From contig NC_063077.1 in NCBI RefSeq assembly GCF_022605165.1, positions 372,001-436,000 on the forward strand: DNA of 64,000 bases, read 5' to 3'. The notes beneath the pieces were generated by a model. It did no database searches and had not been told where the DNA came from. It saw nothing but the letters and a program-made list of their open reading frames with translations. Source of the DNA: Purpureocillium takamizusanense. Lineage: Eukaryota > Ascomycota > Sordariomycetes > Hypocreales > Ophiocordycipitaceae. A program made the position numbers and the translations under genes. Position 1 is the stretch's first letter; every line of letters starts with the position of its first letter. Shown here piece by piece: positions 1 to 10,895 of this stretch.

Positions 1-1605
1 GAGTCCAGCCGTGCTTGGGTAGACAATGAAGCGCCCGAATCATGCGCAGGATGCGCAAGCCACGCGCCACGCAAGCTCGACCCCAAAACAATGATAGCAG
101 TATGGCCATGCAATTGATGGCGAGGCGTCCTCTGGCGTGATTCAGCACCAAGTGCCATGGCGTTCAAAATTATGGTCTTAAATAACCATCATGTCCCGAT
201 TACGAAAAGTAGTATCTGAGTCGCCGATGACGCGTACTTCGTAGTGTTGTTGTACGCACAGTCAAGGTGCTGGTTCGGTGCCCGAGGATTTACCCAACGT
301 GTTGCTCATCCGGATTGTTCCAGCGCGCATTGAATGGGTCATTGACCTCATACGTTGCCTAATTTCCTCGATTACCTCGGCCGACCCGTGTCGCAGAGCT
401 GCACATGGGACGCAATGGGGCCGTTTCGTTATTGCCTCTACCGTTATATACCACGACGTCTGGTCTGTGCTACGTCCGTCCCTCATACTGCTCTAATTCT
501 TATTACGTGCAATTACCGTTTCCCCTGCTAGCGTATGTTGCAATCGAACCCGCCGTTTAGTCGCGAGACGACTAGAACGGACATGTAAGTGGCAGACCCA
601 TTCCTACAAACCTACATAGGGACCACGGCATCCACATCATCCCTTCCAGTCCCTATTCCTTACCGTCTTAGGCCAATTACCACAGTCCCTCGAAGATGAA
701 GCTCGGGTTTCTCATTTTCTCTCTTCCGCTCGCCACGGGCATATGCATGGACATGAAGCAACACACGGAGGCACCTCTTCCTCCCTATGGTGCCGGGGAT
801 TATACTTGGAGCTGGCCTGAGCTAGGAGAGGCCCAAACGGAGGCTGCCAGACGAAACGAGCGTGATCGATTTCCCGGAAAGGTTGTAAAATACCAACCGT
901 ACTGTTCCTAGAGTACCATGATGCTGAGGCTAACACACGAGCATAGTACAATACGGCGAACAACGGATGTGCACACCCCCTTTGGGGAGCTATGGAAGAT
1001 GAAGACAATGGCTATAGCTTGAGGCTGCTTGATGCGCACTCCCAGTGCTCCCCGGGAAGAAGGTAAGAATTCGTCCCTAATTTTGGGCCCCGTCGCTATA
1101 TTATGCCGCTGTACTCACATAACCCACGTCAGTGCACCAAGGATGATAACCGTTGCATCTATCACGGTGGCGATCCACCAATTACGCAATGTTGGTGAGA
1201 GCCATGGAGGCGGTTGTCTGGCGGCAACAAAAACTTTGATCAGGCAATACCGCCCCCCCTCCGATATAGTGTTACGGTATCTAGATTACAGGCTCGTGGT
1301 TTTCTGTGGAAATGCATACTTCGCACGGTATTTTGCTACTTGCACAGCCCATTTCCGTGACTGTCCCAAGGTTCCGATTGCCGTGGCATCAAACACACAG
1401 TGGCCATCCTCCACAACTCGGAGATACAGGGCGTCGCCACTTGTAGTGCCAGCATTTGTGAATGTCCGATACAAGACGTCCAAGATGCAGAGAAGCAAGC
1501 TCTGCGCAAGGGCATTGACTACATGCAAAACACTATATTCCCCCTCAACACTTGCAGAGCTTGTCAATACGATACTCAAACAAATAGTGTGGCCACCCCG
1601 GTGCT
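1..1605. other. gene-free stretch at left edge
   Basis: Only short open frames occur here, none with a recognisable domain, a signal peptide or consistent splice sites. The longest (1029-1670, plus strand, about 213 codons) is rich in Arg, Cys and Thr without any family pattern and runs into the antisense of the secreted-protein gene that follows. I see no gene, repeat or RNA that I can support. Confidence 0.5.
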
Positions 1606-3092
1606 TCAAAGTTCATATGGACCGTGACTTGCTGTGTCCCTGTCCGCTGCGTCAGTCAAAGAGCGCCTAACCTGCGACGCAGTTGTATGTGTCAAGCTAG
1701 TTAGCGTACCTTTAGGAATGCGGAACGAGCCCCAAAAGCCGTCATTGGCGATGCTCCTGAGCGCCCCCCAAGGCCCGGCGCCCACGTCGATGTTGACAAT
1801 GTTCTTGGTGTTGTACTTGTCGGCTCCCAGGGTCAGCCGCCCGTGGGTCTTGTCCACCTCTTTGCCATCTGCCAAGATGGTGTATTGCTCCGTCGTCACG
1901 GACGTGTCGGCTATGGTGAAGACGAGGTCACCGTCGGACGTGTACTTGCTGACGTCGATGACGGCATCGCGGTCGCCTACCGTCACGGCCTTGCCCTGCG
2001 TCCACGGCACCACCTCCTCGCCTATGCACGGCGTGCTCGGAGAGCAGGCGCCATAGAACTGAATCTGCGCGCCGCGCGACGACTTGTAGTAGACATCGTC
2101 GCCAGACGTTCCTGTTCGCATTAGCGGATGGTGGCTATGTGTGTAGCACGGCCCTGCGGCGGCTTCTAACCTGCTGGGATGAGGTAGCTCGTCCCCGACG
2201 CCTGGGGCTTGACTTTTTCGCCTTTGATGTAAATGTCCAAGTCGTCATCGGGCCACGTCGTAACCCATGTGTCGAAGGGATATTTGTAGTTTGCGACCGG
2301 CACATTCGGGTTAGGCAAGACCCTGTGGTCGGTGCCGGTGGCCGCCAGGGTCTTGGGAGCCTTGTTGTTCTCCAATGCAAGCCATTTACATGGGGAATCA
2401 TCATCTCGAGGGCATTTCCACCAGTTACCGGGGCTTGGCTTTGGCGTGACACAGCCCGGCTGGCTGTAGGCATCTTCGACCAGGTTCATCGCAGCCTTGA
2501 GGACACCGGCGTACTCGGTGAGAAAGGTATCAAGAGCGGTGGTGCCACAGGGGAAGCAAGGCGCAAGGACACGGCTGAGCAGGCTGGTCAGTCCCACGTC
2601 CTCGATGCGTGCCGCGCATGTTCCCGGCGCTGATGGGACCCGTGGTTAGCGCCTCTGTCGCACATCTCCTTGACGTTCGGACGAGAGGACTCACCAGGCG
2701 CGGGGGGCGGCCTAGGATCCACGCAACGGCCATCCTTGAGCTTGTACCCCGGGGAGCAGCACACATATTCGCCCGTCTTGGCGTCCTTGTGCAACGTAGC
2801 CTGGTCCTCGCCCTCACCGCATATGCTGCTGTTTTGCACACAGGTCCAGCTGTCGCCCGCCTTTTGAGGAACTTGGCCTTGCTTGATGTGAGCCTCTCTC
2901 GCACCAGGAGTGAGCATCTAGACGGCTGCTACATACCTCGCTGCTTACATAGTTCCACCTTGGAAGATCAGCCTGCAGGTTACAGGACGATAATGGGTCA
3001 AGCAAACTCACAATGACACCAGGCGGACTATCATCCGCGGCGAGGACAACCGAGATGGCCAATCCAGTCGCCAGGGCGCTCCACAACATCAT
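1606..3092 (-). CDS. secreted orphan protein, multi-exon
   Basis: Reads on the minus strand from ATG at 3092. The product starts with a clear signal peptide (MMLWSALATGLAISVVLA) followed by a Cys-rich segment (CVQNSSICGEGE, then VCCSPGYKLKDGRC), a helical stretch and a C-terminal beta-rich part with SGDDVYYKSSRG and DGFWGSFRIPKG. Frames join through GT..AG introns: a first intron region from 3011 to about 2911, a second with donor GTGAGT near 2687 and acceptor CATCAG near 2630, and a third with donor GTTAGA near 2167 and acceptor AACAG near 2112. The first region may be one intron, or two flanking a tiny exon. The 3' end is uncertain: either the frame reads through to 1606, or a very short last intron after IPKG gives a stop. 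A TATATAAA element sits about 85 bp upstream. I do not recognise the family; it is presumably extracellular. Confidence 0.6.
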
Positions 3093-3176
3093 GATTGCGT
3101 TATTGTGGCCTATTGAGAGGTGCCTGTCTGCATGTGGACTGATGAACCGAGGATCTCGTCGTCGGGAAAGGACTGA

Positions 3177-3184
3177 TTTATATA
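3177..3184 (-). promoter_or_regulatory. TATA-like element upstream of the secreted orphan
   Basis: TATATAAA on the minus strand, about 85 bp upstream of the ATG at 3092, a plausible core-promoter position. Confidence 0.4.
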
Positions 3185-5139
3185 CCCTCAACTGCGGCTG
3201 CCAGTGGCCGAGTATTAGCACGACGTAGCCCCATTTTCGCGCCGCGTTCCCGAGGCCAAGAGTCTCGTCGTGTGTTAGCGAGGCAGCGCTCCCCCATCGA
3301 TGTCCGCTCGGGATATTGCCGGCTGGGTGGCTCGTCCCAACCTTTGACCGGACCTGTGGCTGGCTGTACCTGCACACCGGAAGCTGCTGATTGTAGCACA
3401 AAAATCTAATGAGGTCGGTCGAGTTCATCCAGCGATCATTGGCGTGCGGAGCCTCCTCATCCCATGTTCATGCCACAGCGTGAAGCATGCAAGGGACGTC
3501 GGCCGGTCCGGATCAAAACCACATACTGCTCGCGTGACCAGCGCGGTCCCGGTCTCCGCGCAATATCCAAAGGATGTTGTGTTCCTCTGCGAGTGACCCT
3601 GTCCTACGAGGTACGGAACACTGCATAGTATATTGCTGTTCACAAGCCCCGATGGCGGAGCCCCGACTGCGGTGTGCTATACACTTCATGTTCGCATCAG
3701 CCATGACTACAAAGCAATTCCAGACTTTATGCGTTCCGCGCTGAATTAATAATTGGAACTCGGGACAGGTTACCAGGTCTCAAGGTGCCTGGCGTGCTTC
3801 CGAAGTTACACAGCGACGCTTGCAGCAAACAACTTATCGCTCTGCCCGATATGCATCCCGGCTGGAAACATCATGGGGTTGCAGAAACCCGTATCACATG
3901 CTTGATACACTCACTGCCTGAATATTCTAGTCCTCTCCCTGTTGGCTTGCTCTGCGTCTTGTCCCGCTAGCTACACCAATCTTGTAAATGTTTCCAGTGC
4001 ACCACAATTTTCGAGACGGAACTTATGGAGTACGGGATATCATGGACAGTCTGTTGGATACAGCACTTCCCCACCTAGGAAAATGAGCCCAAAGTATCCT
4101 ATTTCGGCAGGCTGTTTGTATATAATTCATGTAGCTGATACATATGTGGTCGGACAGGCCATGTCAACGCCAGGCCTGCACGCTCGCCTCGCTCCCATTG
4201 CCATTTCCCATGTCACCTGGCCCGGACCAGACCCGTCCAGTCATCACACCAGACAGCATCTCGTCGCAAGACCTCCTCCTCCTCCTCCAGTCCCCTCTCT
4301 TCACTGCATGTCTGAGCCATACGTCCGGCTGAACATGCACGCACCAGGAGAACATGGCTCCTCCTGTATGGCGCTGCGGTAGCGGCCCGCCGTTTGCGGT
4401 TCCTGGGTGACGAGAAACAAAGAGGGGGGGCCAGTACATGTACCCCGACGCCTTGATACCGCCATGACGGAACTCCCTGCCCAGTCACGGCAGACCGTTG
4501 GTCGACAGGCGAGTCGACTCGTCAAGGCCGATCGATGATCTATCTCTTAAACCGTGCTCACTTGGCACATCAAAGACACATACATGTACGAAACGCTCAC
4601 CTGCATATCGTATCTTGCATATCACATCATATCATATCTTATATCCTATATACGCAATGTGCTGCGCACGCCCGCGCAGGCAGGCAGACAGGCCGTCCAG
4701 CATCATCCGCAGCCGTGTGCAGTCACCGCCGCGGTGCGGGGGGCGACGTAACAGAATGCTGAATGGTCCGTTGTCTGCTGCGGCGGTGACAACAGCTGCA
4801 TGTATGTATGTACCTTGTACGAGGTCATACGTCCGGTGTGGAGAAGCCGGGAGCGATGACTTCCTGTTGATGCTGTTCATCTTGTTGTTGTTCTTGTTAG
4901 CAGCAGTAGGAGCATGTGCCTGCCCTCGAGGGACGATGTCCAATAAGCCGCACAGTAAACACGGAGAGGACCAGACGGAACATGGACGCTGACCGGTCGA
5001 TTCACGTGCTGTGAAACAAACAAACACCCGTGTCACAAACCGTTCCGCATCCAGCGAGCGCAACATCGTGAGAATAAACACAAGTCTATACTGTACTTCA
5101 CATGCCCATGTCTTCATCCCAGCCCCCCCTTCCCCGGAC

Positions 5140-5184
5140 AACACACATACACACACACGCATACATACATACACACACAAACAA
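5140..5184. repeat. CA/TACA microsatellite
   Basis: Imperfect ACAC/ATAC simple repeat immediately downstream of the NACHT-TPR stop codon, in its probable 3' UTR. Confidence 0.8.
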
Positions 5185-5197
5185 AAAGCATCAGCCA

Positions 5198-5532
5198 TCA
5201 GCCCTCCTCCCTCCCCAGCCCATACAAGTCCCGCTGCACCATCGCCAGCATCTCCCTCCCCTCCATCGTCCTCCCATCCTCCCTCCCATGCGCCCTCTCC
5301 CACCCGCGCACCACCTCCCTGAACAGCCGCTCCGCCACCACAAACTCCCCATGCGCCGCGCGCAGCTGTCCCAGCTGAAACAGCCCGCCCAGCGTCCGCT
5401 CGTCCGCCCGACCGCGCAGCCGCTCGTACCCGCCCACCGCGCGCTCCATCAGCGGGACCGCCTCGCCCGTCCGCCCGAGGTTCTTGTACAGCAGCGCCAG
5501 GTCGTACACCGCCGCGACCACCTCCTCCTCGT

Positions 5533-5564
<32 letters not shown>

Positions 5565-7624
5565 CCCAGGCCGCTGCTGCTGCTGCTGGCCTCGAGGTCC
5601 GCGACGTGCCGCTCCCACAGCGCGCAGGTCTCGTCCTCGCGCTCGGGGCCCATGGTCACGTACAGGAGGCCCAGGTTCTTCGCCGCGCGAGCCGCCTCGA
5701 GGCTGTGGGGCCCGTAGATGTCCTCCCAACCGCTCAGCGCGGCAATGTAGTTGATTTCCGACAGGTCGAGCTCGCCGCGCCGCTTGTAGACGATGCCCAG
5801 CATGTTGTACATGTTGCACATGATATCGCGGACGACCATCTCCGTGGGCGGCGGATCCATCGCCTCGAAGGCGTCCCTCACGCTCAGCAGCAACTCTTCT
5901 GCCTCGTCGAGACGCACCTGGCCAATGAGGAACAAAGCCAGATTGTTGACGCGCGCGAGCGTCGACGGGTGCGTGGGGCCGCAGCCCGACTGCTCGCAGC
6001 GCATGACACGGCGATGCATCGCCTCGGCGGCGTCGAACATGCCCTGCTCCTCCAGTATCTCGCCCACCAAGCCGAACTCGTCGACCGTTTGGCCCATGAG
6101 CTTGGCTGGAGAGTCCGCGGACAGAAAGTCACGCGTCTCGGGCAGATGAGGGTTGTAGAACCTGAAGAAGAAGATGACACTCGGGTGACTGACATCGAAG
6201 CGCGTGCCATCGTGTGATTTGCGAATCAGGGGGCCGCAGATCTGTACAATGTCCTGCTCTGTGACGGCCGGGTGATGTCTATGCGCCGGGACGTTGTTCT
6301 CCGCGTACCAGGTGCCGCATGTGTTGTGGTTGAGCAGCGACGTAAGCGTCTCGCACATCTCCTCGACGCTGAGCCGTGCCTGTTCCCAGAGCCCCGAGAC
6401 CAAGACATACTTGAGCACGCGGTTCAGGATAAACAGTGTGCGAGGATTACCCTCTGCTAGGACACTCTCGAGATATGGCCCACATGGGAAGAGTCCAGCG
6501 CGCACGTCCTCCGGGTCAGGGCCGTACGCCCACTGCGGAAGGGGATCGGGCGACGCACCCCCTGAGGGGCGAGGCTTCCATCGCCCAATTCTGGCCAGGT
6601 TGCACTGCGCCTCCAGCTCACATACGGCCCAGAGCCAGCTGGACTACTGTCAGTGACTAGGCTCCTAGCATCTGGGGAAAAGCAAGGGGTGGGGGGGTTC
6701 ATACGCGCCGTGACTTCTGTTAACAATGTCCTGCTCGATGCCTTCCCTCACACTCTCGTCTTTGAGGAAAGGCGCCCCGCGGGCAGTCTTCCTCGCGAGC
6801 TCACCGCGCACATATTTCCGTATGTCCTCGGTCATCCCCGTGGCGAGTACCATGTGAAAACGGCCCTCGTGGCACAGTCTCCCGTCCGTGGCGGAAAGTG
6901 TAGGCCCAGTGAGAGCCACGCGAAGCGGCACGCCGGGCGTCTGGCTCATGGTCCCGAGTAACTCCAGCACGCTTCGCTTTGCGTCCTCCTCCAGGCCATC
7001 GATTGCCACCACAAAGACGGATACCTTTCTCAAGTGCCGAGCCATGTCCTCGAGCAACTGTCCCAGTTCCTTGACGGTCTTCGTCTCCATCTTCTTCTGA
7101 AGCGCCTTGGCATCGTCCTCATCCCCCACGGCCGCCTTCAGTGTCTTCAAGGCGGCCCCGCTCTGCACCGCCAGCTGTAGCACCAGCGTTGCGAAGACAT
7201 CCAGGTCTGAGCTGCCGGCGCCGTCGTGACGGCACAGGTAAAAGCACACGGCATCGCCTTCGCCCCCGTCGGACGGCGCCTCCGCCCTCTGGATCATCTC
7301 TTCGGCAAGCGTCGCTGCCAGCACAGCCTTGCCCGCGCCGTCGTTCCCATAGACCCATAGGTTCCGAATGTCGTTGCTGCCCTCGATCCATGATCTGACG
7401 GTGCCATCCTCAAACGGCCACCGGCACGTGCCGGGTTCGCGGGCATGGATGAGGTCAAGCAGATGCGGCTCAATGGACACGGGCGCTGCGTCGTCAAGGA
7501 CCGCGGCAAACACCGGCGAGATGCGCCGCGGCAGGATGCGTCGCTGCGGCAGTTGCACCATATCGACGGCTACGCTACCTCGACACGGCGACTGAACGGT
7601 GAGGACTGAGGACTTATGTATCAT
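5198..7624 (-). CDS. NACHT-TPR (NLR-like STAND) protein
   Basis: Two exons (7624-6705 and 6638-5198; intron 6639-6704) give a 786-residue product. The N-terminal third has a NACHT-type P-loop region: CRWPFEDGTVRSWIEG, then VYGNDGAGKA as Walker A and VFVVAIDGLEE as Walker B. The splice restores SHGAWLWAVCELE, matching the conserved G-x-(F/Y/W)-LW motif of NACHT proteins. The C-terminal half contains TPR-like helical repeats (FGLVGEILEEQGMFDAAEAM, VYDLALLYKNLGRTGEAVPL). Such proteins act as nucleotide-switch sensors in fungal non-self recognition and programmed cell death (family knowledge). Oddities: the Walker A Ser/Thr after Lys is Ala, no N-terminal effector domain is visible, and a poly-Ala tract (about 5536-5570) interrupts the TPR part. 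Translation may start at 7624 or at a later Met (MVQLPQ, 7561). It lies 311 bp downstream of the ankyrin gene on the same strand. Confidence 0.85.
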
Positions 7625-7935
7625 GCCGGAACTGGGCTTTTCTGTTCCTGCGGTTGTGGAACTTTCATCGTTGTTGGTGATTCTCTCCGTGGCGCGGATC
7701 AGGTTCGGCCGTGCTTACGCTTGGATCGCTCTCGTCTGCCGTTCGTATAAAAAAACGACTACAGTCAAGAGCCGACGACTGACCGACCACCAGCCGTTCA
7801 AGGGGAGGCTCGAGTCTTCATCCTTGCATTAGAGTGATCCGACAACCGATCAAATACGTCGGCCGCCATCGGCCACATGTCATCGTGCTGGCGCCCCGCC
7901 AGTCTCTACGACGCGACAACCGATGGGCGCGCGTC
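7625..7935. other. short intergenic spacer
   Basis: The 311 bp between the ankyrin stop and the NACHT-TPR start. It is the only room for the promoter of the NACHT-TPR gene. No further element was recognised. Confidence 0.5.
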
Positions 7936-10023
7936 TCAATCATAGAGCTCTTCGGCGTATCTACTCACGCAATCAACCAGCTTCCTTGCAATGTCATACT
8001 CAATGTCCTCCGCTGTCACGCCAGAGTCCGCCGTCAAGGTCGGATCCGCGCCAGCTTCGAGCAGCAAGCCCTTCATGTACAATGCCTTGTCCCTCCTCTC
8101 CGTCGCCTCGTTCGGCGACATGCGCTCGAGCGTCTCCCCGCGGTCCTGGCAGGGAGAGCCCGCCGCGCAGCACAGCGGCGTCCATCCTACGCTGTCTCGA
8201 CAGTCGGGGTCGGCGCCCAGCGTCAGGAAGAGCTCGACCATGAGCACGTGGCCCAGGTCGCAAGCTTGATGGAGCGCAGTCAGGCCATCCGTGTCTACAG
8301 TGTCGACGCCGACGTCCGACCTCTCCCGTAGCACCTCTCGCAAAAGCTCGAGCCCGAGCATGTACGCCTGGTGCTCCGGCGCGGCAACAGAAGGCTTCGG
8401 CGCCGCCACCATGCAGTGAAAGATGGTAAGTCCGTCTCCGTCCTGCATGGCGGGTTCCAGGCCCCTTCGAATAAGCACAGCCATGGCCTCCCAGTAGCGA
8501 TTCTGCGCAGCAAAGTGAAGCGTGCTCCGGCCCGACGTGTCCGTCTTGCTCACATCCTGTACAGATGGCAGGAGAATGGCAATCACATCCATGGGTGGCG
8601 CCCACGGCAAGCGTTGCTGTTCCGAGTCGCCTACTCCGTAAAGAGCTCGTACCTGCGGCGTAAGGGACGTCGAATCGCGCACCTCTGTCTGGACAAAGTC
8701 GTCCCTGGTAAGAAAACACCAGTGCAATGGCGTGCGCGCGTGCTCATCGCAGAGCAATTCAGCACCAGCCTCAAGCAGGCACGCTACAGCAGCAGCGTTG
8801 TGATAGCCGGCGGCAACATGCAGATACGTCACCTTCTCTCCTGTGCGAATCGTCTCCACGGCATACGATGCCTTGTCCTGCCAGTCGATGTACGGGAGTT
8901 GCTGGTTGACGCCGCCAGGTACGGACAGCGCGAATCGACGGATCAGATCCGCGCCAGCCCAACGGCAGGCGCACTGAAATGCCGTCCTGCCCGCGCTGTC
9001 GGCCGCACCTGGGTCGGCGCCAGCATCCAAGAGGCGGTGGACTAACCTCTCTTGCCGCTCCAGCCACGACATCTGGCCAAGCCACGGCCGATTCGGCGCA
9101 ATGGGCGAGTCTGTGCTATCTTTGGGCTGCAGACAGTCTGTTGCGGCCAAGAGGAGTGCATCAAGAACGGTCAAATCGGTGTCGTGGGTTCCGGATATGC
9201 GTCTCGTCAAATTAGACTGGCTCAGACTCTGGAGCAAGACGTTTACAGCGTCTTCTTGCCCGCCTTGGGCCGCCTGGACAAGAGGTTCCTGCACATCCTC
9301 TAACGTGCCGTGCGGCAGGCCGTGCGCCAAAGGGACATATGCGGCGCCGAGATCGAAGAGTGCCTGCACCGTCCGCGCGGCGCCGTTCTGCAGCGCCAAC
9401 GTTCCCAGCCCGAGGGGCTCCCAGACCTGCCCGACGTCCACCTCGGCACCGCTGCGGATCAAGAGGCCCATTGCCTCGGGGCTGTCGTACTGGCCACACG
9501 TCTCCATTACCCCGTCCTTTATCCAGTGCTCGGCGTCCGGCCACGGCTGATTGAGGGATGCCCCGCGATCCACAAACAGGCCGAGGACGGCGAGGCTCCC
9601 GGGTGACATGGCCCTCGTTGACCGGTAAATGTTCTTGTAGAAGGGAATCTTGGCGGCGAAGATGACGGCGGGCTCGGCCAGCAGACTTCGATCCCGCGCA
9701 AAGAAGCCCTCCATTCGCTGAACCTCACCGAGCCAGCGGCGGTGTAACAGGCCGTGGTGGGCAAGCTTGGCGCTCACGAGTTCGGGGTCCTGATCCAAGA
9801 CATGCCCCACGGCATCGACGTCCTCGGCCCAGATGGCGGCGACCAAGAGGCCCTGAGGTGTTTCAGGGTCCGCTGCAATTGTTGGCGGGGGCCCGCTGGG
9901 TTCGTCCGCGGCGGCGGCAGGCGCCTGTCGGCGCATGTTGACGGTCGCCGGAGGCGCGATATGGGTTTGGAGGAGGTATAATAGCACGTCACCCGTTGGA
10001 GGCGGCGAGACGGAGCAACACAC
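7936..10023 (-). CDS. ankyrin-repeat protein
   Basis: A single open exon of 695 codons. Ankyrin repeats run through most of the protein, with typical motifs: TYLHVAAGYHNAAAVACLLE, TPLHWCFL, STLHFAAQNRYWEAMAVLIR, TALHQACDLGHVLMVELFL and GADPDCRDSVGWTPLCCAA. The first part (about residues 30-130) is helical and non-repetitive. No catalytic domain or membrane segment is seen, so the protein is probably a cytosolic scaffold or sensor whose partner cannot be told from sequence. The first ATG (10023) gives a 29-residue extension before a second candidate start (MRRQAPAAAADEP, 9936), and either is possible. It sits directly upstream of the NACHT-TPR gene on the same strand. In fungi ankyrin repeats often form the sensor part of NLR-like proteins, so a functional link is conceivable but unproven. 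Confidence 0.85.
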   Translation of the reverse strand: MCCSVSPPPTGDVLLYLLQTHIAPPATVNMRRQAPAAAADEPSGPPPTIAADPETPQGLLVAAIWAEDVDAVGHVLDQDPELVSAKLAHHGLLHRRWLGEVQRMEGFFARDRSLLAEPAVIFAAKIPFYKNIYRSTRAMSPGSLAVLGLFVDRGASLNQPWPDAEHWIKDGVMETCGQYDSPEAMGLLIRSGAEVDVGQVWEPLGLGTLALQNGAARTVQALFDLGAAYVPLAHGLPHGTLEDVQEPLVQAAQGGQEDAVNVLLQSLSQSNLTRRISGTHDTDLTVLDALLLAATDCLQPKDSTDSPIAPNRPWLGQMSWLERQERLVHRLLDAGADPGAADSAGRTAFQCACRWAGADLIRRFALSVPGGVNQQLPYIDWQDKASYAVETIRTGEKVTYLHVAAGYHNAAAVACLLEAGAELLCDEHARTPLHWCFLTRDDFVQTEVRDSTSLTPQVRALYGVGDSEQQRLPWAPPMDVIAILLPSVQDVSKTDTSGRSTLHFAAQNRYWEAMAVLIRRGLEPAMQDGDGLTIFHCMVAAPKPSVAAPEHQAYMLGLELLREVLRERSDVGVDTVDTDGLTALHQACDLGHVLMVELFLTLGADPDCRDSVGWTPLCCAAGSPCQDRGETLERMSPNEATERRDKALYMKGLLLEAGADPTLTADSGVTAEDIEYDIARKLVDCVSRYAEELYD

Positions 10024-10895
10024 AGATCATGGCGGGGGAGCTGCAAGCTCTGGGGCGGATGAGGCGAAGAAGTACATGGGGAGCGTCGCGGTTTTCAAGG
10101 GGCTGCCGGGCTGCGCATGACAGGCTTCGGCAGCCAGGGGTACATTGGGCGCGGGACGGGAGAAGCTGACGTTGCCGGGGGAGGGGGGAGGGCGAGCGTG
10201 GCAGCCGCAGAAGGCTAATGTGGGTGCGCGCGGGCGTCTGATGGAGGTGGTGTTGGTGGTGGTGGTGGTGGTAGTGGTGGAGGAGGAGGAGCAATGAGGG
10301 GTGCTTCATGTTTGAGGCAGTCCGTGGTGGGCGGGGCACCGGCGGTGGATCGATGCGGCATGTGGCGCGATTGGAGGGGGCAGACCAGCCAGGGCAGGCG
10401 TTGCCGATGATTACCCTGGACTTGGCCCCTGTATCCCCTGTACACGAAGTACTGTACCGTATACCTTGCGTATTGAATCTTGGTACGTCCAAGACACCAC
10501 CAAGGTAAGCGACTTGGGTACCTACCAAGAGGTGGTTGAAACTGTAATACCAAGGTAAAATAAAATAAAAAATGACAGGTACGCTACATACGGTCTGCAT
10601 ACGTAGTGTCAGGACAAGGAGGTACCTAAGATAGTTATAATTTCCAGGCTGGAACCTCCACTCACCTTTGGATCCATGGAAGTTCGAACTCACTGCTGAG
10701 CCCCACCGCCGGGGCCGCACCGGCAAAGCGGAGCCGCCACCGCTCACCTCAGTGGCGTGGAAGCTCCAACGGTGCCCCGAGCTCAGCGCCTGCACCTGCG
10801 AGACCTTCTGTAACGCGAGCCCGACCTCACCTCACCTCCATCACCTCCATCAATGCCCATCGCAACACCAAACCACGCCTCATGACCCTATCGCC
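10024..10895. other. divergent promoter region
   Basis: Between the ankyrin gene (minus) and the TRAPPC12-like gene (plus), so it should carry both promoters. It contains a GGT/GGA simple repeat at 10243-10290 and several GGTACC/TACCAAGGTA-type short motifs, but no gene. Confidence 0.5.
10243..10290. repeat. GGT/GGA trinucleotide repeat
   Basis: Imperfect GGT run passing into GGA in the ankyrin/TRAPPC12 intergenic region. Confidence 0.75.

Larger units (their letters stand above)
3093..5197. other. intergenic region
   Basis: Divergent or uncertain spacer of about 2.1 kb. It holds the 5' flank of the secreted orphan gene and the 3' flank of the NACHT-TPR gene. Open frames are short and low in complexity. 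A CA/TACA microsatellite lies at its right end (5140-5184). Confidence 0.5.

Noticed and set aside
1029..1670. 213-codon plus-strand open frame
   Set aside because: No domain, signal peptide or splice logic; Arg/Cys/Thr-rich random-like composition, and its 3' part is antisense to the secreted-protein gene.
4632..5819. 395-codon minus-strand frame with a long Gly run
   Set aside because: Alternate frame of the TPR exon and its 3' flank; the Gly run is the frame-shifted poly-Ala tract.
5102..6217. 371-codon plus-strand open frame rich in R/A/Q/L
   Set aside because: Exact antisense of the TPR half of the NACHT-TPR gene; composition is an artefact of GC-rich codons.
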